Source of the DNA: Ensifer adhaerens
GTDB taxonomy: Bacteria; Pseudomonadota; Alphaproteobacteria; Rhizobiales; Rhizobiaceae
Length of the DNA: 64,000 nucleotides
Direction: 5' to 3'
Assembly: GCF_000697965.2 (NCBI RefSeq)
Contig: NZ_CP015880.1
Coordinates: 372,001 to 436,000 of the forward strand
A model generated the notes under the pieces. It saw nothing but the letters and a program-made list of their open reading frames with translations. It did no database searches and was not told the origin of the DNA. Made by a program: the position numbers and the translations under genes. Shown here piece after piece: positions 7,000 through 14,533 of this stretch; positions within the stretch are counted from its first letter, which is position 1, and every line of letters starts with the position of its first letter.

Positions 7000-8496
7000 A
7001 TGTACGAACTCGGTCATTTCATCGATGGCAAGCGCGTCGCCGGCAAGAGCGGCCGCGTCAGCAACATCTTCAACCCGGCAACCGGCGAAGTGCAGGGCAC
7101 CGTGGCGCTGGCAAGCGACGCGGAACTTTCGGCAGCCGTCGAAAGCGCCAAGGCAGCACAGCCGAAGTGGGCGGCCACCAACCCGCAGCGCCGCGCCCGC
7201 GTGTTCATGAAGTTCGTCGAACTTCTGAACGCCAACATGAACGAGCTCGCCGAGATCCTGTCGCGCGAGCATGGCAAGACGATCGAAGACGCCAAGGGTG
7301 ACCTCATCCGTGGCCTCGAAGTCTGCGAATTCGTCATCGGCATTCCGCATCTGCAGAAGAGCGAGTTCACCGAAGGTGCCGGTCCCGGCATCGACATGTA
7401 CTCGATCCGCCAGGCCGTCGGCATCGGCGCCGGCATCACCCCGTTCAACTTCCCGGCCATGATCCCGATGTGGATGTTCGCCCCGGCCATCGCCTGCGGC
7501 AACGCTTTCATCCTGAAGCCGTCCGAGCGTGATCCGTCCGTTCCGATCCGCCTTGCCGAACTGATGATCGAAGCCGGCCTGCCGGCAGGCATCCTCAACG
7601 TCGTCAACGGCGACAAGGGGGCTGTCGACGCGATCCTGACGCATCCGGATATCGCAGCCGTTTCCTTCGTCGGCTCGACCCCGATCGCCCGCTACGTCTA
7701 TGGCACCGCGGCGATGAACGGCAAGCGCGCCCAGTGCTTCGGTGGCGCCAAGAACCACATGATCATCATGCCCGACGCCGATCTCGACCAGGCCGCGAAC
7801 GCCCTGATGGGCGCCGGCTACGGCTCGGCCGGCGAGCGCTGCATGGCGATCTCGGTTGCCGTCCCGGTCGGTGAAGAGACCGCCAACCGCCTGATCAGCA
7901 AGCTGACCCCGATGGTCGAAAGCCTGCGCATCGGCCCCTACACCGACGAGAAGGCCGATATGGGCCCTGTCGTCACCAAGGAAGCCGAACAGCGCATCCG
8001 CAGCCTGATCGACAGCGGTGTCGAGCAAGGCGCCAAGCTCGTCGTCGACGGCCGCGATTTCAAGCTGCAGGGCTATGAGCAGGGCCACTTCATTGGCGGC
8101 TGCCTGTTCGACAACGTCACGCCGGACATGGACATCTACAAGACGGAAATCTTCGGACCGGTTCTCTCGGTCGTCCGCGCCAAGACCTACGAGGAAGCCC
8201 TCGACCTGCCGATGAAGCACGAGTATGGCAACGGCGTCGCGATCTACACCCGCGACGGTGATGCGGCCCGCGACTTCGCCTCGCGCATCAACATCGGCAT
8301 GGTCGGCGTCAACGTTCCGATCCCGGTTCCGCTCGCCTACCACTCCTTCGGCGGCTGGAAGTCCTCGTCCTTCGGCGATCTCAACCAGCACGGCCCGGAC
8401 TCGATCAAGTTCTGGACCCGCACCAAGACCATTACCGAGCGCTGGCCTTCGGGCATCAAGGACGGTGCCGAGTTCGTCATGCCGACGATGAAGTAA
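7000..8496 (+). CDS. mmsA: CoA-acylating methylmalonate-semialdehyde dehydrogenase
   Basis: 498 aa, ALDH superfamily. It oxidises methylmalonate semialdehyde (and malonate semialdehyde) with NAD+ and CoA to propionyl-CoA (or acetyl-CoA), serving valine and myo-inositol catabolism. Visible features: the NAD-binding ITPFNFPAMIPMW segment near residue 150, and the catalytic Cys in GSAGERCMAIS near residue 286. The chosen ATG at 7000 (MYELGHFIDGK) follows TGGAGGAACC; in-frame codons upstream lack a ribosome binding site. A terminator follows at 8524. A divergent LysR gene lies upstream. Very strongly biased codon use suggests high expression. Confidence 0.93.
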   Translation: MYELGHFIDGKRVAGKSGRVSNIFNPATGEVQGTVALASDAELSAAVESAKAAQPKWAATNPQRRARVFMKFVELLNANMNELAEILSREHGKTIEDAKGDLIRGLEVCEFVIGIPHLQKSEFTEGAGPGIDMYSIRQAVGIGAGITPFNFPAMIPMWMFAPAIACGNAFILKPSERDPSVPIRLAELMIEAGLPAGILNVVNGDKGAVDAILTHPDIAAVSFVGSTPIARYVYGTAAMNGKRAQCFGGAKNHMIIMPDADLDQAANALMGAGYGSAGERCMAISVAVPVGEETANRLISKLTPMVESLRIGPYTDEKADMGPVVTKEAEQRIRSLIDSGVEQGAKLVVDGRDFKLQGYEQGHFIGGCLFDNVTPDMDIYKTEIFGPVLSVVRAKTYEEALDLPMKHEYGNGVAIYTRDGDAARDFASRINIGMVGVNVPIPVPLAYHSFGGWKSSSFGDLNQHGPDSIKFWTRTKTITERWPSGIKDGAEFVMPTMK

Positions 8497-8523
8497 CAAC
8501 GGGATAAAGATCCTCCCGCCTCG

Positions 8524-8549
8524 GGGCCTCCTTCGGGAGGCCCTTTTTT
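8524..8549 (+). terminator. Rho-independent terminator of mmsA
   Basis: An 8-bp stem GGGCCTCC / GGAGGCCC with loop TTCG is followed by six T residues, 28 bp after the mmsA stop. Confidence 0.9.
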
Positions 8550-8728
8550 GTTGCATTCGGCAATACGGCACAACTAACTTGCGAACCGTGGGCAAGGGTC
8601 GTGAATTGATCGCTGCTCCAACGGCAGTCTGGCGGGCGGGGGCGCACCAGACGATTTGTGTTTGATCATGTGCTCCGGAGCGCTTTGCGGCGCGTCCGAT
8701 GCACAAAGGATGGACGGAGGGGCCCATC

Positions 8729-9820
8729 ATGGTCGTGGCCGAAGCGACGTCGTTTCAAGCAGCGCCGACACGCGACGTGTCGATCGATTTTCACCGTTTC
8801 TCGTTCATGGGGAGCGGCAAGGAATATTTCGGCATCTGGATCGTCAACGTGTTTTTGACGATCGTCACGCTTGGCATTTATTCCGCCTGGGCAAAAGTCC
8901 GGCGCAACCGATACTTCTACGGAAACACGGTTCTGCTCGGCCGTACCTTCGAGTACCATGCCAAGGGCAAGCAGATCCTGATCGGGCGAGTGATCGTTTT
9001 CGGCTATCTGATCCTCTACAATCTTCTGCTGACATTCGTTCCGATCGTCGGCATCGCGTTATTGTTGCTTTCGCTCTTCTTCGTTCCCTGGCTGGCCGCA
9101 CGCGGGTTGCGCTTCAGCGCACGGGTGACGAGCTACCGCAACGTCCGCTTCGACTTCGTCGGCACGATGGGCGGTGCCTTCAAGGCGTTCATTCTGGGCG
9201 GGTTCCTTTCCATTATCACCTTGGGCCTACTGACGCCGCTCGCAAGCCGATGGGTTGGGCGCTACGTCGGATCGAACCTGCGCTTTGGCGGCAGGGCCTT
9301 TGAGACCAACCCGCCGTTCGGCCCGCTCTATCGCGGCATGTTCCTGGGTGTGGGGCTTGCGCTGGTTCTTGGCGTTGTTGTCTTCGCGATCTTGATGGGA
9401 ACGCTTCGCGCATCGCCAAGTTTGCTCCAATCGCTGAACGATCCGAGGTGGGGATGGGTAGGCTTGGGCGCAGGATATGTGGCGTCCATGTCTTTCTACG
9501 CAGTCATCGCGTTGTTCTACAGTGCAGCCGTGCGCAACGCCGTTTGGGGGGCGACGGTTTTTGACGGAAAACATCGGTTCCTCAGCGGTCTTTCTCGGGG
9601 CCGCTACACGTGGATCGCCATATCGAACTTCGTCGTCACCATCCTGACGCTGGGCCTGCTGCGACCTTGGGCGGCTGTCCGCATGGCCCGTTACAAATGG
9701 ACCCTGACGGGCGTAACCGTCTTTGGCGCCGTCGGAACGCTGATGAGCGAAATCGAAGCGGAAGCGTCGGCGGTTGGAGCGGAATTCATGGATTTCGAAG
9801 GGTTCGATTTTGGCTTCTAG
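8729..9820 (+). CDS. DUF898 (YjgN-like) multi-spanning membrane protein
   Basis: 363 aa from ATG 8729, preceded by ACGGAGGGG. An upstream in-frame codon at 8699 is less likely because it has no ribosome binding site. The N-terminal motif FMGSGKEYFGIWIVNVFLT and the repeated pattern of about 70 residues (GIYSAWAKVRRNRY, then GLLTPLASRW and GLLRPWAAVRMARYKW) are typical of DUF898. Six or more hydrophobic segments place it in the inner membrane. Function is unknown. It overlaps the start of the downstream M48 peptidase gene, a pairing that implies co-translation and a joint role. Confidence 0.85.
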   Translation: MVVAEATSFQAAPTRDVSIDFHRFSFMGSGKEYFGIWIVNVFLTIVTLGIYSAWAKVRRNRYFYGNTVLLGRTFEYHAKGKQILIGRVIVFGYLILYNLLLTFVPIVGIALLLLSLFFVPWLAARGLRFSARVTSYRNVRFDFVGTMGGAFKAFILGGFLSIITLGLLTPLASRWVGRYVGSNLRFGGRAFETNPPFGPLYRGMFLGVGLALVLGVVVFAILMGTLRASPSLLQSLNDPRWGWVGLGAGYVASMSFYAVIALFYSAAVRNAVWGATVFDGKHRFLSGLSRGRYTWIAISNFVVTILTLGLLRPWAAVRMARYKWTLTGVTVFGAVGTLMSEIEAEASAVGAEFMDFEGFDFGF

Positions 9821-10865
9821 CAGCATCGAGATCGCACGTGGCGAGTGGCATCCGGCCGGTTCCAGCCGGTCGGTGCCCTCGCGGTTGTTGGAAGAGGGGG
9901 GCAGCCTTAGGGCCGTAGACGATGCGAGCACCGAACTTGCCCGTGGCACCTTGGCAAGTGTCGATATTTCCGACCGCGTCGGAGCGATACCGCGTCGCGT
10001 CGAATTTGCAGACGGCTCGTTGTTCGAAACGCCGGACAACGAGGCAGTCGATCGTTTTCTGAAGCTGAATGGCAGGGTCAACCACATCCACGAATGGGAG
10101 CGCTTTCGTCCACGTCTCATCGCCGTCGTCGCAGCCACCGTGCTGTGCGGCGTTGCCATCTATCGTTATGCGGTTCCTGCGCTCGTTGAGGTCGCCGTCC
10201 TCGTGACCCCGCCGATCGTGCCGGAGATGATGTCGAAGGGCACGATGGAGACGATGGATCAGACACTGTTCGACAAAACGCAGCTGGCGATTGAGCGGCA
10301 GGAAAGGATCCGCGACGGCTTCAAGGCAATCGCCGCCCGATCAGGCCGCGGCGAGGCCGGTTACACGCTCAATTTCCGCAAGGGCGGTGTGGTCGGACCA
10401 AATGCGTTTGCGCTTCCGGATGGCACGCTGGTCGTCACCGACGAGCTCATCGAACTTGCCGGGGACGATACCGAAATGATCGTTGGCGTGCTGGCGCACG
10501 AGATCGGCCATGTCGAGCTCGAACATAGTCTGCGGCAGATCTACCGTGCTGCCGGCGTTGCCGGCCTCATCATGATGATCGGCGGCGATATCGGTTCGGG
10601 CGTGGACGACGTCCTGGTGCAGGGCGCTGGTCTCTTGTCGCTTTCCTATTCGCGCGGCGCAGAAACTGCTGCCGACCGACACTCGGTCGAGCTGATGCAG
10701 AAGGCAGGGCGAGATCCGACGGCGGCCGCGCGCTTCTTCGACCTGCTTGAAAAGAAGCTAGACGATCACGGCGACACCAGCATTCTCTCAACGCATCCAG
10801 GGACGCCGGAGCGGCGCAAGGCGATCCTCGACTACGCCGCGGAGTTGCGCGCCAAGGCGCAATGA
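9810..10865 (+). CDS. M48 family zinc metallopeptidase, membrane-anchored
   Basis: 351 aa from TTG 9810, which overlaps the upstream stop codon (9818-9820) and follows GAAGGG; an alternative in-frame TTG lies at 9774. An N-terminal domain of about 90 residues precedes one hydrophobic span (residues about 100-130). The peptidase domain then carries HEIGH at about residues 230-234, and a third zinc ligand is expected in the GAETAADRHSVELM segment. It resembles the Oma1/BepA-type M48 group with the catalytic part outside the inner membrane. It is translationally coupled to the DUF898 gene, so they probably act together in envelope quality control; that role is inferred. Confidence 0.85.
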   Translation: MASSSIEIARGEWHPAGSSRSVPSRLLEEGGSLRAVDDASTELARGTLASVDISDRVGAIPRRVEFADGSLFETPDNEAVDRFLKLNGRVNHIHEWERFRPRLIAVVAATVLCGVAIYRYAVPALVEVAVLVTPPIVPEMMSKGTMETMDQTLFDKTQLAIERQERIRDGFKAIAARSGRGEAGYTLNFRKGGVVGPNAFALPDGTLVVTDELIELAGDDTEMIVGVLAHEIGHVELEHSLRQIYRAAGVAGLIMMIGGDIGSGVDDVLVQGAGLLSLSYSRGAETAADRHSVELMQKAGRDPTAAARFFDLLEKKLDDHGDTSILSTHPGTPERRKAILDYAAELRAKAQ

Positions 10866-10895
10866 GCCTCCTTGAATTTCGCTTGTTGAAACGAA

Positions 10896-10920
10896 AACAG
10901 CGGGCCGATGGCCCGCTGTT
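10896..10920 (-). terminator. Terminator between convergent M48 and fbpA genes
   Basis: A perfect 11-bp stem AACAGCGGGCC / GGCCCGCTGTT with a 3-nt loop. On the minus strand it continues into TTTTCG, so it mainly serves the minus-strand iron-binding protein gene. Confidence 0.75.
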
Positions 10921-10945
10921 CGCATTCAAGCAATTGCCTTGTTGA

Positions 10946-11986
10946 TCAGTCCTGCGGACCGTCGTTGTAGCCGACCTTGTCGACCAGTTCCGAAGCCTTC
11001 TTGCGGTTTGCGGCGATGTCGGCGAGCGGCAGTTCGTCCGGCTTGATCGTGCCGAAGGACTTCACGACGTCAGACGGCTCGGCGCCCGGCAGAACCGGAT
11101 ATTCGAACACCTGCTCGGCGTAGATCTTCTGGGCTTCGCCTTCCGACAGGAATTCCATCAGCTTCAGCGCGTTGTCCTTGTTCGGGGAATTCTTGGCGAG
11201 TGCCATGCCCGAAATGTTGACGTGCGTGCCGCGGTCCTTGGCGTTCGGGAAGAGTACCTTGATCGCCGCTGCCCAATCCTTCTGTTCCGGCTCCTTCTCG
11301 TTGGTCATCATCAGACCGACATAGTAGGTGTTGCCGAGTGCCAGGTCGCATTCGCCGGCCAGGATCGCCTTGGCCTGGTCGCGGTCGCCGCCGTCAGGCT
11401 TCTTGGCGAGGTTGTTCTTGAGGCCGGTCAGCCACTTCTCGGTCTCGGCTTCGCCATGGTGGGCGATCATCGAGGCGAAGAGGCCGATGTTATAGGAGTG
11501 CTGGCCGTCGCGGGTGCAGATCTTGCCTTTCCACTTGGGGTCGGCAAGCTCTTCATAGGTGATGTCGTCCTGGGCGACGCGCTCCTTGGATGCGTAGACG
11601 ACGCGGCCGCGGGTGGTGAGGCCGAACCAGTTGCCTTCAGGGTCGCGGAAATGCGCCGGGATATCCTTGTTGATCGTCTCGTTGACGACAGGCTGGGTTA
11701 CGCCTGCATCCTTGGCTTCGGTCAGGCGGCTGATGTCGACGGTCAGGATCACGTCGGCCGGCGAGTTGGCGCCTTCGGCCTGGATGCGCTCGACGAGGCC
11801 CTTGTCTAGGAAGAGCACATTGGTGGTGATGCCGGTTTCCTTGGTGAAGGCGTCGAGCAGCGGCTTGATCAGGTCGGGCTGCCGGTACGAGTAGATATTG
11901 ACTTCACCATCGGCCCAGGCGGCGCTCGTTGCCAGCAGGGTTGCCGTCAGGGACAGAACGCCCATCGCTGCTCTTGAAACGGACAT
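10946..11986 (-). CDS. fbpA: Ferric iron ABC transporter substrate-binding protein (FbpA/AfuA type)
   Basis: 346 aa from ATG 11986, preceded by GGAGGAAGCG (an ATG four codons upstream overlaps this ribosome binding site and is unlikely). A Sec signal peptide covers residues 1-25, with cleavage near AWA-DGE. The mature part starts VNIYSYRQP and contains NTYYVG; these tyrosines are the usual ferric-iron ligands of this family. It should bind Fe3+ in the periplasm. No permease or ATPase gene is adjacent, so it is an orphan binding protein. It is divergent from rirA, and iron control is likely, though I found no exact TGA-N9-TCA iron-responsive operator in the spacer. Confidence 0.88.
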   Translation of the reverse strand: MSVSRAAMGVLSLTATLLATSAAWADGEVNIYSYRQPDLIKPLLDAFTKETGITTNVLFLDKGLVERIQAEGANSPADVILTVDISRLTEAKDAGVTQPVVNETINKDIPAHFRDPEGNWFGLTTRGRVVYASKERVAQDDITYEELADPKWKGKICTRDGQHSYNIGLFASMIAHHGEAETEKWLTGLKNNLAKKPDGGDRDQAKAILAGECDLALGNTYYVGLMMTNEKEPEQKDWAAAIKVLFPNAKDRGTHVNISGMALAKNSPNKDNALKLMEFLSEGEAQKIYAEQVFEYPVLPGAEPSDVVKSFGTIKPDELPLADIAANRKKASELVDKVGYNDGPQD

Positions 11987-12107
11987 CGCTTCCTCCATTT
12001 TCTTGTTTGAGCTAAGTTAACAAAATTCCTCATCTTTCTGACCGGAGCGCTGAAAACAGTCAATCAGGAAACCGTAAACGCTCAACAAGAAGTGACTTTT
12101 CTGGCTT

Positions 12108-12124
12108 TTTGGAATTGTTCCAAA
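12108..12124. promoter_or_regulatory. Palindrome resembling an Irr-binding ICE motif upstream of rirA
   Basis: TTTGGAA-TTG-TTCCAAA is a perfect 17-bp palindrome centred 63 bp upstream of the rirA start. Its half-sites and 3-bp centre resemble the iron control element bound by Irr in rhizobia. Confidence 0.5.
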
Positions 12125-12178
12125 CTACGATCCGTCCTATATGATGAGTTCGTGAACCTCTCGATGCCGGAGTGAATG

Positions 12179-12643
12179 ATGCGTCTGACGAAGCAAACGA
12201 ACTACGCGGTTCGCATGTTGATGTACTGCGCCGCCAACGGGGAAAAGCTCAGCCGCATTCCCGAAATCGCCAGGGCTTACGGTGTTTCCGAGTTGTTTCT
12301 CTTCAAGATCTTGCAGCCGTTGACCAAGGCCGGCCTCGTTGAAACGGTGCGTGGCCGTAACGGTGGCGTGCGCCTGCCGAAGCCCGCTTCGGCGATCACG
12401 CTGTTCGACGTCGTCAAGGTGACGGAAGACAGTTTCGCGATGGCCGAGTGCTTCGAGGCGGGCGAGATCGAATGCCCGCTCGTCGACAGCTGCGGCCTGA
12501 ACTCGGCGCTCCGCAAGGCGCTGAACGCCTTCTTCGAAGTGCTGCAGGGCTACACGATTGACGACCTGGTCAAGGCGCGCCCGCAGATCAACTTCCTGCT
12601 CGGCCTGGAAGAAACCAAGCGTCCGCAGACCTCGGCGGCCTGA
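12179..12643 (+). CDS. rirA: RirA, rhizobial iron-responsive Rrf2-family regulator
   Basis: 154 aa. An Rrf2-type winged helix starts MRLTKQTNYAVRMLMYCA, with recognition helix VSELFLFKILQPLTK. The three cysteines of the Fe-S cluster site are C91, C99 and C105 (AECFEAGEIECPLVDSC). RirA uses its cluster to sense iron and represses uptake genes when iron is replete. ATG 12179 is preferred over 12176 because GGAG lies 6 bp upstream. It is divergent from fbpA, and an ICE-like palindrome upstream suggests repression by Irr when iron is low. Confidence 0.95.
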   Translation: MRLTKQTNYAVRMLMYCAANGEKLSRIPEIARAYGVSELFLFKILQPLTKAGLVETVRGRNGGVRLPKPASAITLFDVVKVTEDSFAMAECFEAGEIECPLVDSCGLNSALRKALNAFFEVLQGYTIDDLVKARPQINFLLGLEETKRPQTSAA

Positions 12644-12707
12644 TATCTCCGAGCAACGCCCGCGCAAATGGTGCGGCATGACCTGGCGGCTGAAGTGCCG
12701 CCGGGTG

Positions 12708-13097
12708 TTACTCTTGCGGTAGATATTCCCGCAATATGAAGTCGATCGCAGTGGGGTCGATTTCAGCCTTGTCGATGCGGAAATCGGCGCCGTAATCCTC
12801 CAGATTCTGAAAATAGGCATCGGCGAGCGATGCTGAGATTACCCCGATCGGGCCGATATAGCCCTGATGCCGGAGGGCCGGGACCGTCTCGCGGAAATCG
12901 AGCTGCGGCCGCAGACGGTTGTCGAGCAGGATCATCGATACGGGTTTGCCCGAGCGCAGGAATGCAAGCGCATCATCGATCGTCTGGCAGTAGTGCAGCT
13001 CGATGTCGATGCTGCTCACCTTGCGGATGAGCGCGCGCAGGATCAGGTTTTCTGCCGGGTCGTCGTCAACGAGCAGGATGTGTGCTTTTCGCGTCAT
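12708..13097 (-). CDS. Single-domain response regulator (receiver only)
   Basis: 129 aa from ATG 13097 (AAGGG upstream); a longer in-frame start at 13163 has no ribosome binding site. The protein is a lone REC domain: acidic cluster VDDD near residue 10, phospho-acceptor Asp in ILLDNRLR near residue 58, and conserved Lys in RIDKAE near residue 110. No output domain is present, so it probably acts by protein contact, like DivK or CheY. The upstream LuxR gene on the same strand ends 76 bp before its start, so co-transcription is likely. The partner kinase is not in the window. Confidence 0.85.
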   Translation of the reverse strand: MTRKAHILLVDDDPAENLILRALIRKVSSIDIELHYCQTIDDALAFLRSGKPVSMILLDNRLRPQLDFRETVPALRHQGYIGPIGVISASLADAYFQNLEDYGADFRIDKAEIDPTAIDFILREYLPQE

Positions 13098-13173
13098 GAC
13101 CGAATACCCTTGCTGATGGCGGGCGTCCCGTTCGTTGGGCGTGGCGGTGCGAAACGCGGCCACGCATCGGCTG

Positions 13174-13887
13174 CTACTGGATGATCTGCTCTCGGATTGC
13201 CTTCGCCACCATCTGGGTGCGATTGACGACGTCGAGTTTCTTCAGGATCGTTGCGGTGTGTGAGTTCACCGTGTGCTCCGACACCGAAACGATGAGCGCA
13301 ATCTCGCTTGCCGTCTTGCCGTGCGAGATCCACTTGAGGATTTCGGTTTCGCGCGGCGTCAGTCCCATCCCGGCCTTATTGGCAAGCGCGATGCGATAGA
13401 AATAGTCGAAGGCGGCGATCGCGTCATAGGCGAGCGCCACATGCTCGGCCCGGCCGATATCCTCCCCGTCTCCGAGAAAGAGCACGGCATAGCGCGCGCC
13501 GGTGGAAGCTGCGTGCACCGGTACGCTGACGAGCAGTTCGAAACCGAGCTGCACCAGCAGGTTCTGGCTGGCGTCGCAGCCGGGGTCGTCCGCCCGCCAT
13601 ACCGACGAGATCGCCGAGCGGTGCAGCGTCTTGTAAAACACGGAGTCGCCAAAGCGATGGCGCTTGTCGTATTCCTCCGCGAGCCCGGATGGCAGGTCGT
13701 GCAATACTAGGCGGGTGGACAGCATGCAGGCGTCGTTCTCGTTGCCGAGCTGCAGAATGCCGAAATGGCTGAAGCCGTAGCGCAATGCCATGGTATGAAA
13801 AATGCGGAAGAAATCGACGCGGTTGAGCGCCTTCTCTAGCTCGTCGCGAAGGTCGTATCGCCTGTGATTTTCCAGCAAAGCCGCCAC
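13174..13887 (-). CDS. Orphan LuxR-type regulator with autoinducer-binding domain
   Basis: 237 aa from GTG 13887 with AAGGGG upstream. The N-terminal ~165 residues match an acyl-homoserine-lactone binding (PAS-like) domain: YGFSHFGIL, and the WxxxD-like SSVWRADDPGCD. The C-terminal LuxR helix-turn-helix contains LTPRETEILKWISHGKTA and VSEHTVNSH. No luxI synthase gene is near, so it is an orphan receptor that may sense others' signals, a plant compound, or nothing. A receiver gene follows on the same strand. Confidence 0.85.
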   Translation of the reverse strand: MAALLENHRRYDLRDELEKALNRVDFFRIFHTMALRYGFSHFGILQLGNENDACMLSTRLVLHDLPSGLAEEYDKRHRFGDSVFYKTLHRSAISSVWRADDPGCDASQNLLVQLGFELLVSVPVHAASTGARYAVLFLGDGEDIGRAEHVALAYDAIAAFDYFYRIALANKAGMGLTPRETEILKWISHGKTASEIALIVSVSEHTVNSHTATILKKLDVVNRTQMVAKAIREQIIQ

Positions 13888-14533
13888 GGACTGGCTATCC
13901 CCTTATCGTCGTGCGGCAGTTTATCCCGCGAGCCGCAGCGATCAATCGGCAAAGTGCGTTGCCGGTATTGCCGACAGGCAGGGTCATGCGCGTCCCTCGG
14001 CAAGCCCACCGAGCGACTGAAAGCTGTAAAAGGCGGCTGCCGGTCCCTCCCAAGGACGTCTGGGCACGTCGAATATCTCCCCCGAATTTGTATACATTTT
14101 ATTGCACAATCCCGTTCGGGATTTCTACCATAGTATCTTGGGATTGACGAAAACCTGTCGAGGCCGAATCGCGTGTTCGTGCGGCCAACGATCACGGCAT
14201 TCTCGGTAGGGGTATTCACCCGGAACCAAGGTGGCTTCCCCGGTGTGGCATCGCGCCGCCCAAGGGGCTGGCGGGGGAGGCTGCAGACCCTGTGGAAGCG
14301 GCCGGAACGTCGTGGATTTTAGGTGCCGCGGTGTACTGTTTTGTCAGGCGATTCTAAAACAGTGGACGAATATCCCGGCTCTACCTGCGGACGAATTTTT
14401 CGCATAGACAAATTTCTGCGGCGACTTATTGCAATGCGACGCCAAATGTCGTTCCATCCGGCCTTGACCGGGGGCAACGGCATTCCGCGTCAGGAAAACA
14501 CGAGAACAAAAACAAATCTGGGAAGCAAAGCTC
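13888..14533. other. 646-bp stretch without a convincing gene, upstream of dppA
   Basis: No ORF with a good start and ribosome binding site was found. It holds an AATCCCG-TT-CGGGATT palindrome (14108-14123) and an 8-bp inverted repeat ACTGTTTT / AAAACAGT (14335-14342 and 14356-14363). These are candidate operators for luxR or dppA. A long 5-prime leader or small RNA for the peptide transporter is possible. Confidence 0.4.
14335..14363. promoter_or_regulatory. Inverted repeat upstream of dppA
   Basis: ACTGTTTT and its exact complement AAAACAGT flank a 13-bp centre, about 170 bp upstream of the dppA start. It could be an operator or the base of a leader hairpin; nothing else identifies it. Confidence 0.3.

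Noticed and set aside
11999..12178. RirA iron-responsive box (TGA-N9-TCA) in the fbpA-rirA spacer
   Set aside because: No exact match on checking each TGA; the nearest has a 10-bp spacer.
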